A stretch of DNA of 64,000 bases from Brevibacillus laterosporus LMG 15441 (GTDB lineage: Bacteria > Bacillota > Bacilli > Brevibacillales > Brevibacillaceae): contig NZ_CP007806.1 of the NCBI RefSeq assembly GCF_000219535.2, positions 564,001-628,000 on the forward strand, written 5' to 3'. Under the pieces are notes generated by a model. The model was not told the origin of the DNA, made no database searches, and saw nothing but the letters and a program-made list of their open reading frames with translations. Below, one piece after another: positions 46,211 through 55,733 of this stretch. The position numbers and the translations under genes were made by a program. The number at the start of each line of letters is the position of its first letter. Position 1 is the first letter of the stretch.

Positions 46211-47761
46211 TTATTGATTTTCTTGTTGTAAACGGCGTAAGCGATATTGCAAACTTTGTCGACTCATCCCTATATGTTCTGCGGTATGGGATATATTTCC
46301 TGCAAACTGATCTAATTTTTTTTGAAGATAGATCGCTTCAAAGGATTGTAGCACTTCTTTTAGTGATAAAGAATCCTGCTGTAAGAGGTGTAGGGTATCT
46401 TTCATATAAGACTCGTGCAAAATTGGTTGAGTATTGGTGGTTCCTGTCGAATAGGCTCTACTAGACGGAATAGATGACAAAGGGGCTTCTTTATGATCTA
46501 TCCCCTTTTGTTCCTGACCCTCGAAGGCTGGCGAAGAAGGAATGGATGTTGATCCAGGTAGTTTACGCCGAATATGGTGGAGAGGTAGATGGTCAAGTGC
46601 AATGCTGGTTTCATCGGTTAGCATTAAATTCATCGCACCTTCAATGAAGTGTTCTAATTCACGAACATTTCCAGGCCAATCATAATCTCCAAAAAAACGT
46701 TGTACATCTTCGGTTATACCTACTACATCCATTTGAAACAGGCGGTTATATTTTTCGATGAAATGGGTAACTAAAGGAGGAATATCCTCACGACGTTCAC
46801 GTAGCGGCGGAATGAGCAGGGTGACCACACCTAGACGATAATATAAATCCTTGCGCAATTTGTTTGCTGAGATTGCTTCGATTGGGTCCTCATTAATGGC
46901 GGCGATAATGCGTACGTTAATGGTACGATCCTTGGTATCACCGATGCGTCGGATGGTTTTCTCCTGCAAGGCGCGCAACAATTTGGCTTGAAGGGATAGG
47001 TTAAGCGAATTTAGTTCATCTAAAAACAGGGTTCCACCTTCTGCTTGCTCAAATAAACCAGGTCTTTGTATGGCTCCCGTAAAGGCACCCTTTGTTGTGC
47101 CGAATAATAGTCCCTCGATTAAGCTGTCAGGGAGAGCTGCACAATTTTGCGAAATAAAAGGGGACTTGGCTCGCATGCTTGCATTATGAATGCTTTGCAC
47201 AAACAACTCTTTGCCAGTTCCAGTTTCTCCGACAATCAGAACGGAGGAGGAGGTGCGTGCTACTCGATTTGCATGTTCAATCATTTCACGAATGGCAGGA
47301 CTATTTCCAATAATGCTGGCAAAGGTATAACGAGTGTTACCCATCTCTTTTTTTACAAAATAATTTTCACGTATCATCCGCTCCATTTTGGTTACATCAT
47401 TAGCGATTTCTACTGCTCCAATATTTTTCCCATGTTGCTGCAAGGGGAGAGTGTTGCTAATGGTAGTAATCTCTTGTCCCTTTCCGTTTAAATAGGTTTG
47501 TCTGATCTGGCGCAGGCTCTCTCCCTTATGTAGAGCTTGAAGTAAGGTGCTTTCCTGACCAGGAGAAAATTGAAAAACGTCTAGCAGTTTTTTGCCAAGA
47601 ACATCCTCTTTTTGCATGCCTTCTAGTTCTGCCATTTTACGATTATATAAAATAGAGGTGCCATCCGCGTCGATCACGTGCACACCTTCATTCATTTCGT
47701 CCAAAATATGAGCAACCATTGCAAGAAAGGTTGTTCCGTCCATCAATCGAGAAGTGGACAT
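46211..47761 (-). CDS. rocR: Sigma-54-dependent activator, RocR-like
   Basis: The 516-residue regulator has three parts. Residues about 10-135 form a PAS sensor (MNEGVHVIDADGTSILYNRK). Residues about 150-385 form the AAA+ domain with Walker A GETGTGKE, the sigma-54 contact loop GAFTGA, Walker B GTLFLDELN and an arginine finger region. The C-terminus has a Fis-type HTH (NISHTAEHIGMSRQSLQYRL). It should activate SigL promoters of the adjacent permease and rocD in response to arginine or ornithine, as RocR does in B. subtilis. A longer linker (residues about 400-460) precedes the HTH. The start follows GAGGTGAG. Confidence 0.9.
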   Translation of the reverse strand: MSTSRLMDGTTFLAMVAHILDEMNEGVHVIDADGTSILYNRKMAELEGMQKEDVLGKKLLDVFQFSPGQESTLLQALHKGESLRQIRQTYLNGKGQEITTISNTLPLQQHGKNIGAVEIANDVTKMERMIRENYFVKKEMGNTRYTFASIIGNSPAIREMIEHANRVARTSSSVLIVGETGTGKELFVQSIHNASMRAKSPFISQNCAALPDSLIEGLLFGTTKGAFTGAIQRPGLFEQAEGGTLFLDELNSLNLSLQAKLLRALQEKTIRRIGDTKDRTINVRIIAAINEDPIEAISANKLRKDLYYRLGVVTLLIPPLRERREDIPPLVTHFIEKYNRLFQMDVVGITEDVQRFFGDYDWPGNVRELEHFIEGAMNLMLTDETSIALDHLPLHHIRRKLPGSTSIPSSPAFEGQEQKGIDHKEAPLSSIPSSRAYSTGTTNTQPILHESYMKDTLHLLQQDSLSLKEVLQSFEAIYLQKKLDQFAGNISHTAEHIGMSRQSLQYRLRRLQQENQ

Positions 47762-47828
47762 AGCAGCTCACCTCAATTCGTCATTTTATCAATTTGGTGT
47801 AGTCATTCTAACATAGATAGAGGGAGGT

Positions 47829-47843
47829 GCAAAATATTTTTGC
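47829..47843. promoter_or_regulatory. Probable RocR upstream activating site 1 of rocD
   Basis: GCAAAATATTTTTGC is a perfect 6-3-6 dyad lying about 95 bases before the -24 element of the rocD promoter. Confidence 0.65.
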
Positions 47844-47870
47844 TAGTGAAGACCTTTTGCAATTGTTTGT

Positions 47871-47885
47871 GCAAATTTTTTTTGC
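47871..47885. promoter_or_regulatory. Probable RocR upstream activating site 2 of rocD
   Basis: GCAAATTTTTTTTGC is nearly the same dyad, 42 bases (four helical turns) after site 1, so both face the same side of the DNA. Confidence 0.6.
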
Positions 47886-47935
47886 GTAGTAAGCTCATTT
47901 CGTGCAAGAAACGCTTGGTTTTTTACAATTTTTTG

Positions 47936-47953
47936 CTGGCATAGAAAATGCAT
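47936..47953 (+). promoter_or_regulatory. Sigma-54 (SigL) promoter of rocD
   Basis: CTGGCATAGAAAATGCAT has GG (47938-47939) and GC (47950-47951) separated by ten bases, as required for SigL. Confidence 0.85.
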
Positions 47954-47989
47954 AAAACTATAATCAGACAGATATAGGGAGGTTTATTG

Positions 47990-49180
47990 ATGACAACGAC
48001 AAAACAAATTATTGATCAGACAGAACGGTTCGGAGCACATAATTATCATCCATTGCCGATTGTTATTTCCAAAGCAGAGGGCGTCTGGGTAGAAGACCCT
48101 GAGGGCACTCGCTATTTAGATATGTTAAGTGCCTATTCTGCCTTGAATCAAGGACATCGCCACCCAAAAATCATTCAAGCGCTGAAGGATCAAGCGGATA
48201 GAGTAACCTTAACCTCGCGAGCCTTTTACAACGATCAGCTTGGTCATTTTTATGAAAAAGTGGCTACCTTGACAGGCAAAGATATGGTCATACCAATGAA
48301 CTCGGGAGCAGAAGCGGTGGAAACAGCAGTTAAAGCAGTACGTCGTTGGGCGTATGATAGTAAAAAAGTGCCGGCTAATCAAGCGGAAATTATTGTGTGT
48401 GAAGGGAACTTCCATGGACGCACAGTAACCATCACCTCCTTCTCTTCCGCAGATGAATATAAACGCGGCTTTGGACCATTCACCCCTGGCTTCAAGGTTA
48501 TTCCGTACGGTGACAGCAAGGCATTAGCAGAAGCGATTACTCCTAATACGGCCGCTTTTTTAGTAGAGCCGATTCAAGGAGAAGCTGGGATTGTCATCCC
48601 AGAGGAGGGCTTTTTACGTGAAGCGCGACGTCTCTGTGACGAGCATAATGTTTTGCTACTAGCAGATGAAATCCAAACTGGCTTTGGACGTACAGGAAAA
48701 ATGTTTGCCACAGATTGGGAAGGTATAAAAGCAGATATGTACATTATGGGTAAAGCGTTAGGCGGCGGAGTTTTCCCAATCTCTGCTGTAGCCGCTGACA
48801 GCGAGGTATTAGGCGTATTCGAACCAGGCTCCCACGGGTCTACCTTTGGTGGAAATCCACTAGGCTGTGCAGTAGCAGTGGCCGCGCTGGAAGTATTGGA
48901 AGAAGAAGGATTAGTGGAACGCTCCCTAGAGCTTGGTGCTTATTTTATGGAAAAAATAAAAGAGATCAAGAACCCGCATATAAAAGAGATTCGCGGTAAA
49001 GGGTTGTTTATCGGATTAGAGCTGGATACAGAAGCACGTCCGTATTGTGAAAGCTTAAAAGCATTAGGCTTGCTGTGTAAGGAAACGCATGATACGACGA
49101 TTCGTTTTGCACCGCCGCTTGTTATCACGAAAGAAGAGCTGGATTGGGCGATTGAACGAATTAAGCAAGTATTGGCGTAA
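47990..49180 (+). CDS. rocD: Ornithine aminotransferase RocD
   Basis: I start it at ATG 47990 behind GGGAGG (396 residues). It is a class III aminotransferase: [47 protein letters not shown] (PLP-ring Asp) and the PLP Lys in [13 protein letters not shown], then [14 protein letters not shown]. It converts ornithine and 2-oxoglutarate to glutamate semialdehyde and glutamate in arginine catabolism. It is divergent from rocR and driven by the sigma-54 promoter with two upstream sites. Confidence 0.95.
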   Translation: MTTTKQIIDQTERFGAHNYHPLPIVISKAEGVWVEDPEGTRYLDMLSAYSALNQGHRHPKIIQALKDQADRVTLTSRAFYNDQLGHFYEKVATLTGKDMVIPMNSGAEAVETAVKAVRRWAYDSKKVPANQAEIIVCEGNFHGRTVTITSFSSADEYKRGFGPFTPGFKVIPYGDSKALAEAITPNTAAFLVEPIQGEAGIVIPEEGFLREARRLCDEHNVLLLADEIQTGFGRTGKMFATDWEGIKADMYIMGKALGGGVFPISAVAADSEVLGVFEPGSHGSTFGGNPLGCAVAVAALEVLEEEGLVERSLELGAYFMEKIKEIKNPHIKEIRGKGLFIGLELDTEARPYCESLKALGLLCKETHDTTIRFAPPLVITKEELDWAIERIKQVLA

Positions 49181-49209
49181 AGCGAAAGAAGAGCTAGTTA
49201 CTTATAAGG

Positions 49210-49243
49210 AAAAGAGCCAGAATGTCTGGCTCTTTCTATTTTT
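49210..49243 (+). terminator. Terminator after rocD
   Basis: AAAGAGCCAGA pairs with TCTGGCTCTTT, followed by TCTATTTTTT. Confidence 0.8.
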
Positions 49244-49255
49244 TCTAACCTATTT

Positions 49256-49444
49256 CTACTTTTTATCCGTGAGATTTACTTCCCAATCGACATTTCTATA
49301 TTCCTTTTTAGCAAAGTGATATTTGATAGTCAGCTCTTTTGGCATTGTAGTTAGCTCGTGAATAGTTAACGTGTTATCAGAAGATCGATAGATACGATAG
49401 GATTTACCGGTTTCATCGATTGCTCTTTGCATCGTTGTATTCAC
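49256..49444 (-). CDS. Small hypothetical protein
   Basis: The probable start is GTG (first base 49444), after AGGCAGGAA, giving 62 residues; the frame is open to 49492 without a ribosome site there. The sequence (NTTMQRAIDETGKSYRIYRS, then KYHFAKKEYRNVDWEVNL) is charged, beta-prone and has no recognised motif. It is divergent from the aldo/keto reductase gene and ends close to the rocD terminator. It could be spurious. Confidence 0.4.
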   Translation of the reverse strand: MNTTMQRAIDETGKSYRIYRSSDNTLTIHELTTMPKELTIKYHFAKKEYRNVDWEVNLTDKK

Positions 49445-49525
49445 AACGTTCCTGCCTAAAAAATTACGAAATAGATTGTTGTATGCTATCATAGCGTTGA
49501 GACTTTTGTGAGCGGAGGGATAGAT

Positions 49526-50356
49526 ATGACGTTACGTATGACAGATGGAGCAACATTGGCAAACGGAGTAGTAAAGCCGTGGCTAGGGCTTGGAGTCTAT
49601 AAGGCAGAAGACGGCGCTGAGGTGGAGAAAGCCATTCATATGGCGCTGGAGGCTGGCTATCGGAGCATCGATACAGCGGCAATTTATGAAAATGAAGCTG
49701 GAGTCGGCAAAGCGATCCGAGATAGTAAAATTCCACGTGACGAGATTTTTGTCACGACAAAGGTGTGGAACACGGAGCAAGGCTATGAGTCAACCTTACA
49801 AGCCTTTGAGGCTAGTCTTCAAAAATTAGGCTTGGATTATATTGATTTATATTTGGTGCACTGGCCGGTTCCTGGTAAATATAAAGAGACGTGGAGAGCG
49901 TTGGAGACTCTTTATAAAAAAGGGCTTGTCCGTTCGATTGGTGTAAGTAATTTTCATATTCATCATTTGGAAGATTTGTTGTCAGTATGTGAAGTGAAAC
50001 CGATGCTGAACCAGATAGAGATGCATCCCTATTTAATACAGAAGGAATTGCGTCAGTACTGCGAGCAGAACGGAATTTATGTAGAGGCTTGGCGTCCTCT
50101 GATGCGAGGTAATCTGGAGGTTCCTCTGCTGCAAGAAATGGCAGAGCGCTATCAGAAAACTCCTGCTCAAATCGTGTTACGCTGGGATTTACAGCATAAT
50201 GTTCTGGTTATACCTAAATCTGTGAAAAAAGAACGGATTATTGAGAATGCGGGTCTGTTTGATTTTGAGCTTACGGATGCAGACATGGCGCTGTTAGACG
50301 GATTGAATCGAGATCAACGTTTCGGCCCCGATCCCGATCACTTTGATTATGAATAG
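49526..50356 (+). CDS. Aldo/keto reductase (YvgN/DkgA-like)
   Basis: I start it at ATG 49526 behind GGAGGG (276 residues). The AKR catalytic tetrad is present: Asp in YRSIDTAAIYEN, Tyr in the same segment, Lys in VTTKVW and His in YLVHWPV. The NADPH-binding C-terminus (VIPKSVKKERIIENAGLFDF) is canonical. It reduces small aldehydes and ketones such as methylglyoxal in the cytoplasm. It is a single-gene unit. Confidence 0.9.
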   Translation: MTLRMTDGATLANGVVKPWLGLGVYKAEDGAEVEKAIHMALEAGYRSIDTAAIYENEAGVGKAIRDSKIPRDEIFVTTKVWNTEQGYESTLQAFEASLQKLGLDYIDLYLVHWPVPGKYKETWRALETLYKKGLVRSIGVSNFHIHHLEDLLSVCEVKPMLNQIEMHPYLIQKELRQYCEQNGIYVEAWRPLMRGNLEVPLLQEMAERYQKTPAQIVLRWDLQHNVLVIPKSVKKERIIENAGLFDFELTDADMALLDGLNRDQRFGPDPDHFDYE

Positions 50357-50366
50357 ATAAAAAAAG

Positions 50367-50414
50367 AAAAAACATTTCACGTGTCCATGAAGTAGGAACG
50401 TGGAATGTTTTTTG
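50367..50414. terminator. Bidirectional terminator between convergent genes
   Basis: AAACATTTCACGT pairs with ACGTGGAATGTTT, with A and T runs on either side. Confidence 0.7.
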
Positions 50415-50415
50415 T

Positions 50416-51252
50416 TTACAGTATCATTTGATCAAAACGATAGCTGTGAACGAGCTGGGCAGGCAGAATTTTTATGTCATAGACTTCTGTGAATGGTAGC
50501 TCGATCTCATCGACCTGGATGAAAGATTTTTTATCAATGATCTTAATACTGGCGTTCTTTTCCGTGGTCAAATTACGCGGCTGACTAACCCCCAGCAGAA
50601 TGTAATCATCTGTAAAGCAGAGCCCGCGTGGATATCCGGGATGGAGTAATGAATGAGTCTGATCATCCTCTTGTATTAAAAGACGTTGTAGTCCTGAATC
50701 GCATACATACCGACGATTCCCTTCTGCTTTCGGAGTATGGGGATGAGTCAGCTCCAACCAGAGCTTTTCCTTCGTTTCCACATCCATGATAAAGCCATTG
50801 TAAAGAGGATCGTTATAATAATCTCCGTGTTTCATTCCCTCACAAAAGGCAGATACCACCAAACGTCCATTCCAGAAATCAATACAGTTTACATGCCAAG
50901 AATCTCCTTCACCAGGAAATGACCATCGTTGCGTAATTTTCCCAGTATCCGTACAAAGCGAAACAATTTCATTTGTGCCAGTAGATACAGCATATAACAC
51001 ATCATCTCGTACCAGCAGATCATGGATATCGGCCAGATCATGATTAATCAACTTTTTTTGAGTACCATCAGGGTGATAGAACATGAGTAAAGCTGAATCA
51101 GCAAGGTGAAAAGAACGTATGACAGATGAGTTGTGTAGGGCAAGTCCCGTTGATGAGAAGTTATCAAATACGTGCATTACTCTGTTTTCATAACAAGCCA
51201 AACCACCACCGTTAGGGGCGCTTATTAAAAGGGCTTCAGATAAAGATAACAT
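50416..51252 (-). CDS. Beta-propeller protein, DUF4915-like
   Basis: I start it at the ATG with first base 51252 behind AGAGGGA (278 residues); the upstream frame to 51354 has no ribosome site. Repeated blades are visible (DIHDLLVRDDVLYAVSTGTN, WHVNCIDFWNGRLVVSAF, GYPRGLCFTDDYILLGVS), each with a short His/Asp-aromatic pattern. This fits a cytoplasmic six-bladed propeller of the DUF4915/TIGR03032 type. It has no signal peptide. Function is unknown. It is divergent from cysC. Confidence 0.65.
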   Translation of the reverse strand: MLSLSEALLISAPNGGGLACYENRVMHVFDNFSSTGLALHNSSVIRSFHLADSALLMFYHPDGTQKKLINHDLADIHDLLVRDDVLYAVSTGTNEIVSLCTDTGKITQRWSFPGEGDSWHVNCIDFWNGRLVVSAFCEGMKHGDYYNDPLYNGFIMDVETKEKLWLELTHPHTPKAEGNRRYVCDSGLQRLLIQEDDQTHSLLHPGYPRGLCFTDDYILLGVSQPRNLTTEKNASIKIIDKKSFIQVDEIELPFTEVYDIKILPAQLVHSYRFDQMIL

Positions 51253-51461
51253 GTCAAATCCCTCTTTTCTACACCGGAATTTTGCTTGTAATGGACCGCC
51301 AGCTATCTTGCTCATTTTCCTTACTACTATATTCAAATATGTAGGAGCCGACACATTATTGAGACAGAAGTAAGCGGCCCGTCAAACCGAGTGGAACAAG
51401 CCTAACAATGGTACAAGCAACTGTGCATAATGTAATAAAAAAAGAGGGAGAGAGTGAGGAA

Positions 51462-52082
51462 GTGGGTAATCAACCGACTGATCATACGCAACAGATTGTG
51501 TGGCAAACGTCAACAGTAACACAACAGGAACGCTTTGGACTAAACGGTCATAAAAGCTGTGTGCTATGGCTAACTGGATTATCCGGATCAGGGAAGTCAA
51601 CGATTGCATTTGCTGTTGAGCGGGCACTGTTGGCTCAAAAAATTCGCTCCTATGTGCTAGATGGCGATAATATCCGGCATGGTTTGAATAAAAATTTAGG
51701 ATTTAGCAAAGAAGATCGGCAAGAAAATATTCGCAGGGTAGCAGAGGTAGCCAAGCTGTTTGTGGATGCGGGGCTTATGACTATCGTTTCGTTTATTTCC
51801 CCCTATGAAGAAGACCGGCAAATGGCTCGAATGCTGTTTGCTGATCAGGTTTTTTATGAAATCTATATAAAGTGTCCGTTAGAGGTCTGTGAGCAAAGAG
51901 ATCCGAAGGGCTTGTACAAAAAAGCGAGAACGGGAGAAATAAGCCAGTTTACAGGAATTAGTGCGCCCTATGAGCCGCCGGTTAATCCTGATTTCATTTT
52001 AGAAACCGCCCATTGTTCAATTGAAGAAGCTGTAGAAGCGATTCTTGTATTGGTTAAGAAACAAGGGGAAATAGACCAATAA
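51462..52082 (+). CDS. cysC: Adenylylsulfate kinase CysC
   Basis: I start it at GTG 51462 after GAGTGAGGAA (206 residues, usual CysC length). Walker A is LWLTGLSGSGKST. APS-kinase motifs VLDGDNIRHGLNKNLGFS, DRQENIRRVAEVAKLF, FISPYEEDR and RDPKGLYKKARTGEI, then FTGISAPYEPP, are all intact. It phosphorylates APS to PAPS. No ATP sulfurylase or PAPS reductase gene is adjacent, so it may serve sulfation or link to distant sulfate genes. Confidence 0.92.
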   Translation: MGNQPTDHTQQIVWQTSTVTQQERFGLNGHKSCVLWLTGLSGSGKSTIAFAVERALLAQKIRSYVLDGDNIRHGLNKNLGFSKEDRQENIRRVAEVAKLFVDAGLMTIVSFISPYEEDRQMARMLFADQVFYEIYIKCPLEVCEQRDPKGLYKKARTGEISQFTGISAPYEPPVNPDFILETAHCSIEEAVEAILVLVKKQGEIDQ

Positions 52083-52302
52083 GAAGGCTTGTAGGGGTCA
52101 TAGATGGAAAATAACAAGTCTTTCGGATTAGACAAGGTAGGAATGTGGTGTTCCTATCTTGTTATATTAAATCTATTAGGATCAACTGAGTAAAAATTTG
52201 TAATTTATAAAACAACCTTATGCTTTCTATCAAAACAGCGTATAATGGAGAAGTCTGTTTACCGCAACCAGACAACCAGAAGAATTCCATGCCTTGGTGC
52301 AT

Positions 52303-52338
52303 GGGAGAGGTTCGCGAACTCCCTCTATAAAAAACTAC
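52303..52338 (+). promoter_or_regulatory. preQ1-I riboswitch controlling queCDEF
   Basis: AGAGGTTCGCGAACTCCCTC followed by TATAAAAAACTA matches the preQ1 class I aptamer: a short stem, C-rich loop and the A-rich tail that makes the pseudoknot. A TATAAT at 52241-52246 is a likely -10 box. The region between the aptamer and queC (52339-52434) has further pairing around the ribosome site. Binding of preQ1 should reduce expression of the operon. Confidence 0.9.
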
Positions 52339-52434
52339 CTGGGGACAAGTTTCATATGAAAGTTCAAGAACGCTCTTTCTTCGTAGACCCTTGAAGACAA
52401 CGATTCTTCAAGAACACGAAAGGGATGAAGCGAG

Positions 52435-53103
52435 ATGAAAAAAGACAAAGCGGTGGTTGTATTTAGTGGTGGCCAAGATAGCACAACGTGTTTGTTTTGG
52501 GCATTAAAACAGTTTGGTGAGGTGGAAGTAGTCACATTTGATTACGGCCAGCGTCACAAGCAAGAAATTGAATGTGCGCAGCGAATTGCCAAGGAACAAG
52601 GTGTAGGGCAGACGATTATGGATATGAGTCTGTTAAACCAATTGGCTCCTAATGCGTTGACACGCGATGATGTCGCGATTGAACAAGTAGAAGGTGAAAT
52701 CCCCAATACATTTGTGGATGGACGCAATCTGCTCTTTTTGTCGTTTGCAGCGGTCTACGCTAAGCAAATTGGCGCTCGACATATCATCACGGGTGTTTGT
52801 GAAACCGATTTTAGCGGGTATCCAGATTGTCGAGATTCCTTTATCAAATCACTCAATGTCACGTTGCAGTTAGCGATGGATTATCCATTTGTGATCCATA
52901 CACCACTTATGTGGCTAAACAAAGCGCAGACGTGGAAGCTATCCGATGAACTGGGTGCGTTTGAGTATATCCGTGAAAAAACCTTGACCTGCTACAACGG
53001 AGTGATTGGCGATGGATGTGGGGAATGCCCTGCTTGCCAGTTGCGTGCCGCAGGCCTGGAAGCGTACGAAGAGGAGCGAGCGAACAATGGGAAACTTCTA
53101 TGA
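52435..53103 (+). CDS. queC: 7-cyano-7-deazaguanine synthase QueC
   Basis: The 222-residue protein has the PP-loop [17 protein letters not shown], then [14 protein letters not shown], and the C-terminal zinc site [19 protein letters not shown] with four Cys. It converts 7-carboxy-7-deazaguanine to preQ0 with ATP and ammonia. The stop lies 17 bases inside queD, so the genes are coupled. Confidence 0.95.
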   Translation: MKKDKAVVVFSGGQDSTTCLFWALKQFGEVEVVTFDYGQRHKQEIECAQRIAKEQGVGQTIMDMSLLNQLAPNALTRDDVAIEQVEGEIPNTFVDGRNLLFLSFAAVYAKQIGARHIITGVCETDFSGYPDCRDSFIKSLNVTLQLAMDYPFVIHTPLMWLNKAQTWKLSDELGAFEYIREKTLTCYNGVIGDGCGECPACQLRAAGLEAYEEERANNGKLL

Positions 53104-53575
53104 TTTTCGCATTGTCGAACGCTTGCAGCGATATGAACAGGATATCCAGAAAAAAGAGCTGCGTTATCATCAAAAGCGAGTGCTGGTAAGTAAAGAATTC
53201 ACTTTTGATGCCGCTCATCATCTGCATGCTTACGAAGGGAAATGTAAGAATTTACATGGACACACCTATAAGGTTGTGTTTGGCATTAGTGGTCGTCCCA
53301 ATGAAATTGGGATTACCGTAGACTTCGGAGACATTAAAACGATCTGGAAGGAACAGATCGAGGTTTATTTAGATCATCGTTATTTAAATGAAACGTTACC
53401 ACCAATGAATACAACAGCAGAAAATATGGTAGTGTGGATTTTTGAAAAAATGGAAGAGTCGCTTACCAATAGCTCTATTTATCTCGAACAGGATGTACGT
53501 GTGGAATTTGTACGGCTATTCGAGACACCGACTAGCTACGCCGAAATGCGCCGGGAGTGGATGTATCATGAGTAG
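53087..53575 (+). CDS. queD: 6-carboxytetrahydropterin synthase QueD
   Basis: I start it at ATG 53087 (162 residues), inside the end of queC. Zinc ligands are the three His of [20 protein letters not shown] and LHGHTYKV; the catalytic Cys is in [10 protein letters not shown], and downstream LDHRYLNE and the Glu of [11 protein letters not shown] are present. A 30-residue N-terminal extension precedes the core. It makes 6-carboxytetrahydropterin from dihydroneopterin triphosphate, the first step of queuosine synthesis. Confidence 0.95.
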   Translation: MGNFYDFRIVERLQRYEQDIQKKELRYHQKRVLVSKEFTFDAAHHLHAYEGKCKNLHGHTYKVVFGISGRPNEIGITVDFGDIKTIWKEQIEVYLDHRYLNETLPPMNTTAENMVVWIFEKMEESLTNSSIYLEQDVRVEFVRLFETPTSYAEMRREWMYHE

Positions 53576-54311
53576 CATTCCTGTGCTAGAAATTTTTGGT
53601 CCGACAATCCAAGGAGAAGGAATGGTTATTGGGCAAAAAACCATGTTTGTACGTACGGCTGGCTGCGATTATCGGTGCAGTTGGTGTGATTCTGCCTTTA
53701 CATGGGATGGCTCGGCTAAAGAGCAAATCAGCATGATGACAGCGGAGGAAATTTGGAATCAGCTACAGGAGCTTGGCAAAGACTGCTTCTCGCATGTCAC
53801 GATCTCAGGGGGAAATCCGCTATTGCTGGCCCCGCTTGGAGAACTAGTCCAGTTGCTACATTCTCACAACATTCGCATTGGTGTAGAAACCCAGGGGAGC
53901 AGATGGCAGGAATGGTTAGCTGAAGTGGATGATATCACCTTATCCCCGAAACCGCCTAGCTCCGGGATGACGACAAATATAGACCGACTGGATGAAATAG
54001 TTGCCAAGCTTACTGACAACCCTCTTCTATCAACTGATCAACAGGTTAGCATGAAAGTGGTTGTATTTGACAATGAGGATTTCCAGTATGCAAAAGAATT
54101 ACATCAGCGTTATCCGCAGGTGCCGTTTTATTTGCAAGTAGGGAATCCTGAATTGGCTGATATTGAAGGTGAACGAGAAGACTTGCGTGATCAGTTACTA
54201 CAATCATTGGAATGGTTGGTGGACAAGGTAGCCATGACCAAAGAGTTTAACAATGCCAAAGTTCTACCACAGCTACACACCCTGCTGTGGGGCAATAAAC
54301 GAGGCGTGTAA
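53568..54311 (+). CDS. queE: 7-carboxy-7-deazaguanine synthase QueE (radical SAM)
   Basis: I start it at ATG 53568, overlapping queD by eight bases (247 residues). It begins IPVLEIFGPTIQGEGMVIG, then FVRTAGCDYRCSWCDSAFTW with the radical SAM Cys triplet, HVTISGGNPLL and ITLSPKPPSSGM. It converts 6-carboxytetrahydropterin to 7-carboxy-7-deazaguanine. Confidence 0.95.
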   Translation: MSSIPVLEIFGPTIQGEGMVIGQKTMFVRTAGCDYRCSWCDSAFTWDGSAKEQISMMTAEEIWNQLQELGKDCFSHVTISGGNPLLLAPLGELVQLLHSHNIRIGVETQGSRWQEWLAEVDDITLSPKPPSSGMTTNIDRLDEIVAKLTDNPLLSTDQQVSMKVVVFDNEDFQYAKELHQRYPQVPFYLQVGNPELADIEGEREDLRDQLLQSLEWLVDKVAMTKEFNNAKVLPQLHTLLWGNKRGV

Positions 54312-54367
54312 TATCGTCTGACCGAAATGTGCCTTCCAGATGTGAGAAAAAGAGCTAAAGGAGTTTC

Positions 54368-54880
54368 ATGAAGATGACCCATAATAATCAATCTACCAAC
54401 CCGCAATTAAAAGATTTAACGCTGCTTGGCAATCAACAGACAGCGTATCATTATGAATATAATCCAAATGTTTTGGAAGCATTTGACAATAAGCACCCAT
54501 ATCGCGATTATTGGGTAAAATTTAATTGCCCCGAATTCACCAGCCTCTGTCCGATGACAGGTCAGCCAGATTTTGCAACCATTTATATCAGTTATATACC
54601 TGATAAGAAAATGGTTGAAAGCAAATCCTTAAAACTGTATCTATTTAGTTTCCGCAATCATGGTGATTTCCATGAGGATTGCATGAATATTATTATGAAC
54701 GATTTAATCAAGCTAATGGACCCAAAATATATTGAGGTATGGGGGAAATTCACTCCACGCGGAGGTATTTCGATTGATCCCTATTGCAATTACGGGAAGC
54801 CAGACACTAAATTTGAAGAGATGGCAGAGCATCGCATGATGAATCATGACATGTATCCGGAGAAAGTGGATAATCGATAG
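54368..54880 (+). CDS. queF: NADPH-dependent preQ0 reductase QueF
   Basis: The 170-residue protein is the short, homomeric QueF type. [20 protein letters not shown] contains the catalytic Cys and Asp, [15 protein letters not shown] is the QueF motif and FHEDC the substrate Glu. It reduces preQ0 to preQ1, the riboswitch ligand, closing the feedback loop. AAAGGAG precedes ATG 54368. Confidence 0.95.
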   Translation: MKMTHNNQSTNPQLKDLTLLGNQQTAYHYEYNPNVLEAFDNKHPYRDYWVKFNCPEFTSLCPMTGQPDFATIYISYIPDKKMVESKSLKLYLFSFRNHGDFHEDCMNIIMNDLIKLMDPKYIEVWGKFTPRGGISIDPYCNYGKPDTKFEEMAEHRMMNHDMYPEKVDNR

Positions 54881-54895
54881 AATGAGCATTATATA

Positions 54896-54950
54896 GCAAA
54901 AGAGGCGGTCTTCATCCCGATTTTGATCGGAGATGGGCCGCCTCTTTTAA
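54896..54950. terminator. Bidirectional terminator between queF and tatC
   Basis: AAAAGAGGCGG pairs with CCGCCTCTTTT, enclosing an inner ATCCCGATTTTGATCGGAGAT stem-loop, written here as ATCCCGAT/ATCGGAGAT. Confidence 0.75.
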
Positions 54951-54958
54951 CAATTCGA

Positions 54959-55693
54959 CTACCCTGGGGTAATCTGCTCTCTCTCTAGCTTTTTACGATA
55001 CACTATTCTTGAGATTCCAATGCTTAATTCGTATAACCCAATCAGCGGTACAAGTACCAAGATGTCCGATATGATGTCTGGTGGAGTTACCGAGATAGAA
55101 ATGATGGATAGTAGAAAATAAGCGGGCTTGCGTAATTTTGCTAACCGATACGGATTCACAATACCCAAATGACTGAGAAATAAAACCACCAGTGGAAGCT
55201 CGAATAGTACCGAGAAGGGTAAGCAAAAAGCGAGCATAAAGCTGAAATAGTCGCTAGCCGTAATTAAGAGCTGAAAGTTATTGTTGGACAATCCAAGCAC
55301 GAATTGATACACCATAGGGAACAAGATAAAATAGGCAAACATTGCCCCGCTGATAAACAACAGAAACAGAGCGGGAATATACATCAATGTTACCTGACGT
55401 TCTCTAGTGGTTAGAGCTGGAGAAACAAAGCCCCATATCTGAAAAGCTGCAAACGGAATCGTAATCGCGACGGCGGCCCATGCAGATAGCCTCATATAAA
55501 TGGTTAGTACATCGGTAGGGCCTAAGATGGTCAGCTTTTCTCCAGAACGATTCGTGAGGAATTGATAAATAAAATCTACATATAAAAAGCAGATAACAAA
55601 GCTGATCAAAAATGTGGCAATGACAATAATAATCCGTTTTCGCATATCGCTTAGATGGTCGAAGATATGACTTGAAGTGTTGGAAGGGTCCAA
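54959..55693 (-). CDS. tatC: Sec-independent translocase TatC
   Basis: I start it at TTG (first base 55693) behind AGAGGT (244 residues); the frame continues to 55732. Six membrane helices, with the conserved FDHLSDMRKRI near the N-terminus and WGFVSPALTTRERQ in the first periplasmic/cytoplasmic loop region. It recognises twin-arginine signals. Directly upstream are tatA and a Tat substrate gene. Confidence 0.93.
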   Translation of the reverse strand: MDPSNTSSHIFDHLSDMRKRIIIVIATFLISFVICFLYVDFIYQFLTNRSGEKLTILGPTDVLTIYMRLSAWAAVAITIPFAAFQIWGFVSPALTTRERQVTLMYIPALFLLFISGAMFAYFILFPMVYQFVLGLSNNNFQLLITASDYFSFMLAFCLPFSVLFELPLVVLFLSHLGIVNPYRLAKLRKPAYFLLSIISISVTPPDIISDILVLVPLIGLYELSIGISRIVYRKKLEREQITPG

Positions 55694-55733
55694 TGAAATT
55701 CTACCTCTTTCAACTAGATTCGAACAAACCAAT

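Noticed and set aside
52339-52434. A second riboswitch or terminator between the preQ1 aptamer and queC
   Set aside because: Pairing near GTTCAAGAAC and TTCTTCAAGAAC is visible, but no T-run or known aptamer is present. It is more likely part of translational control by the same riboswitch.
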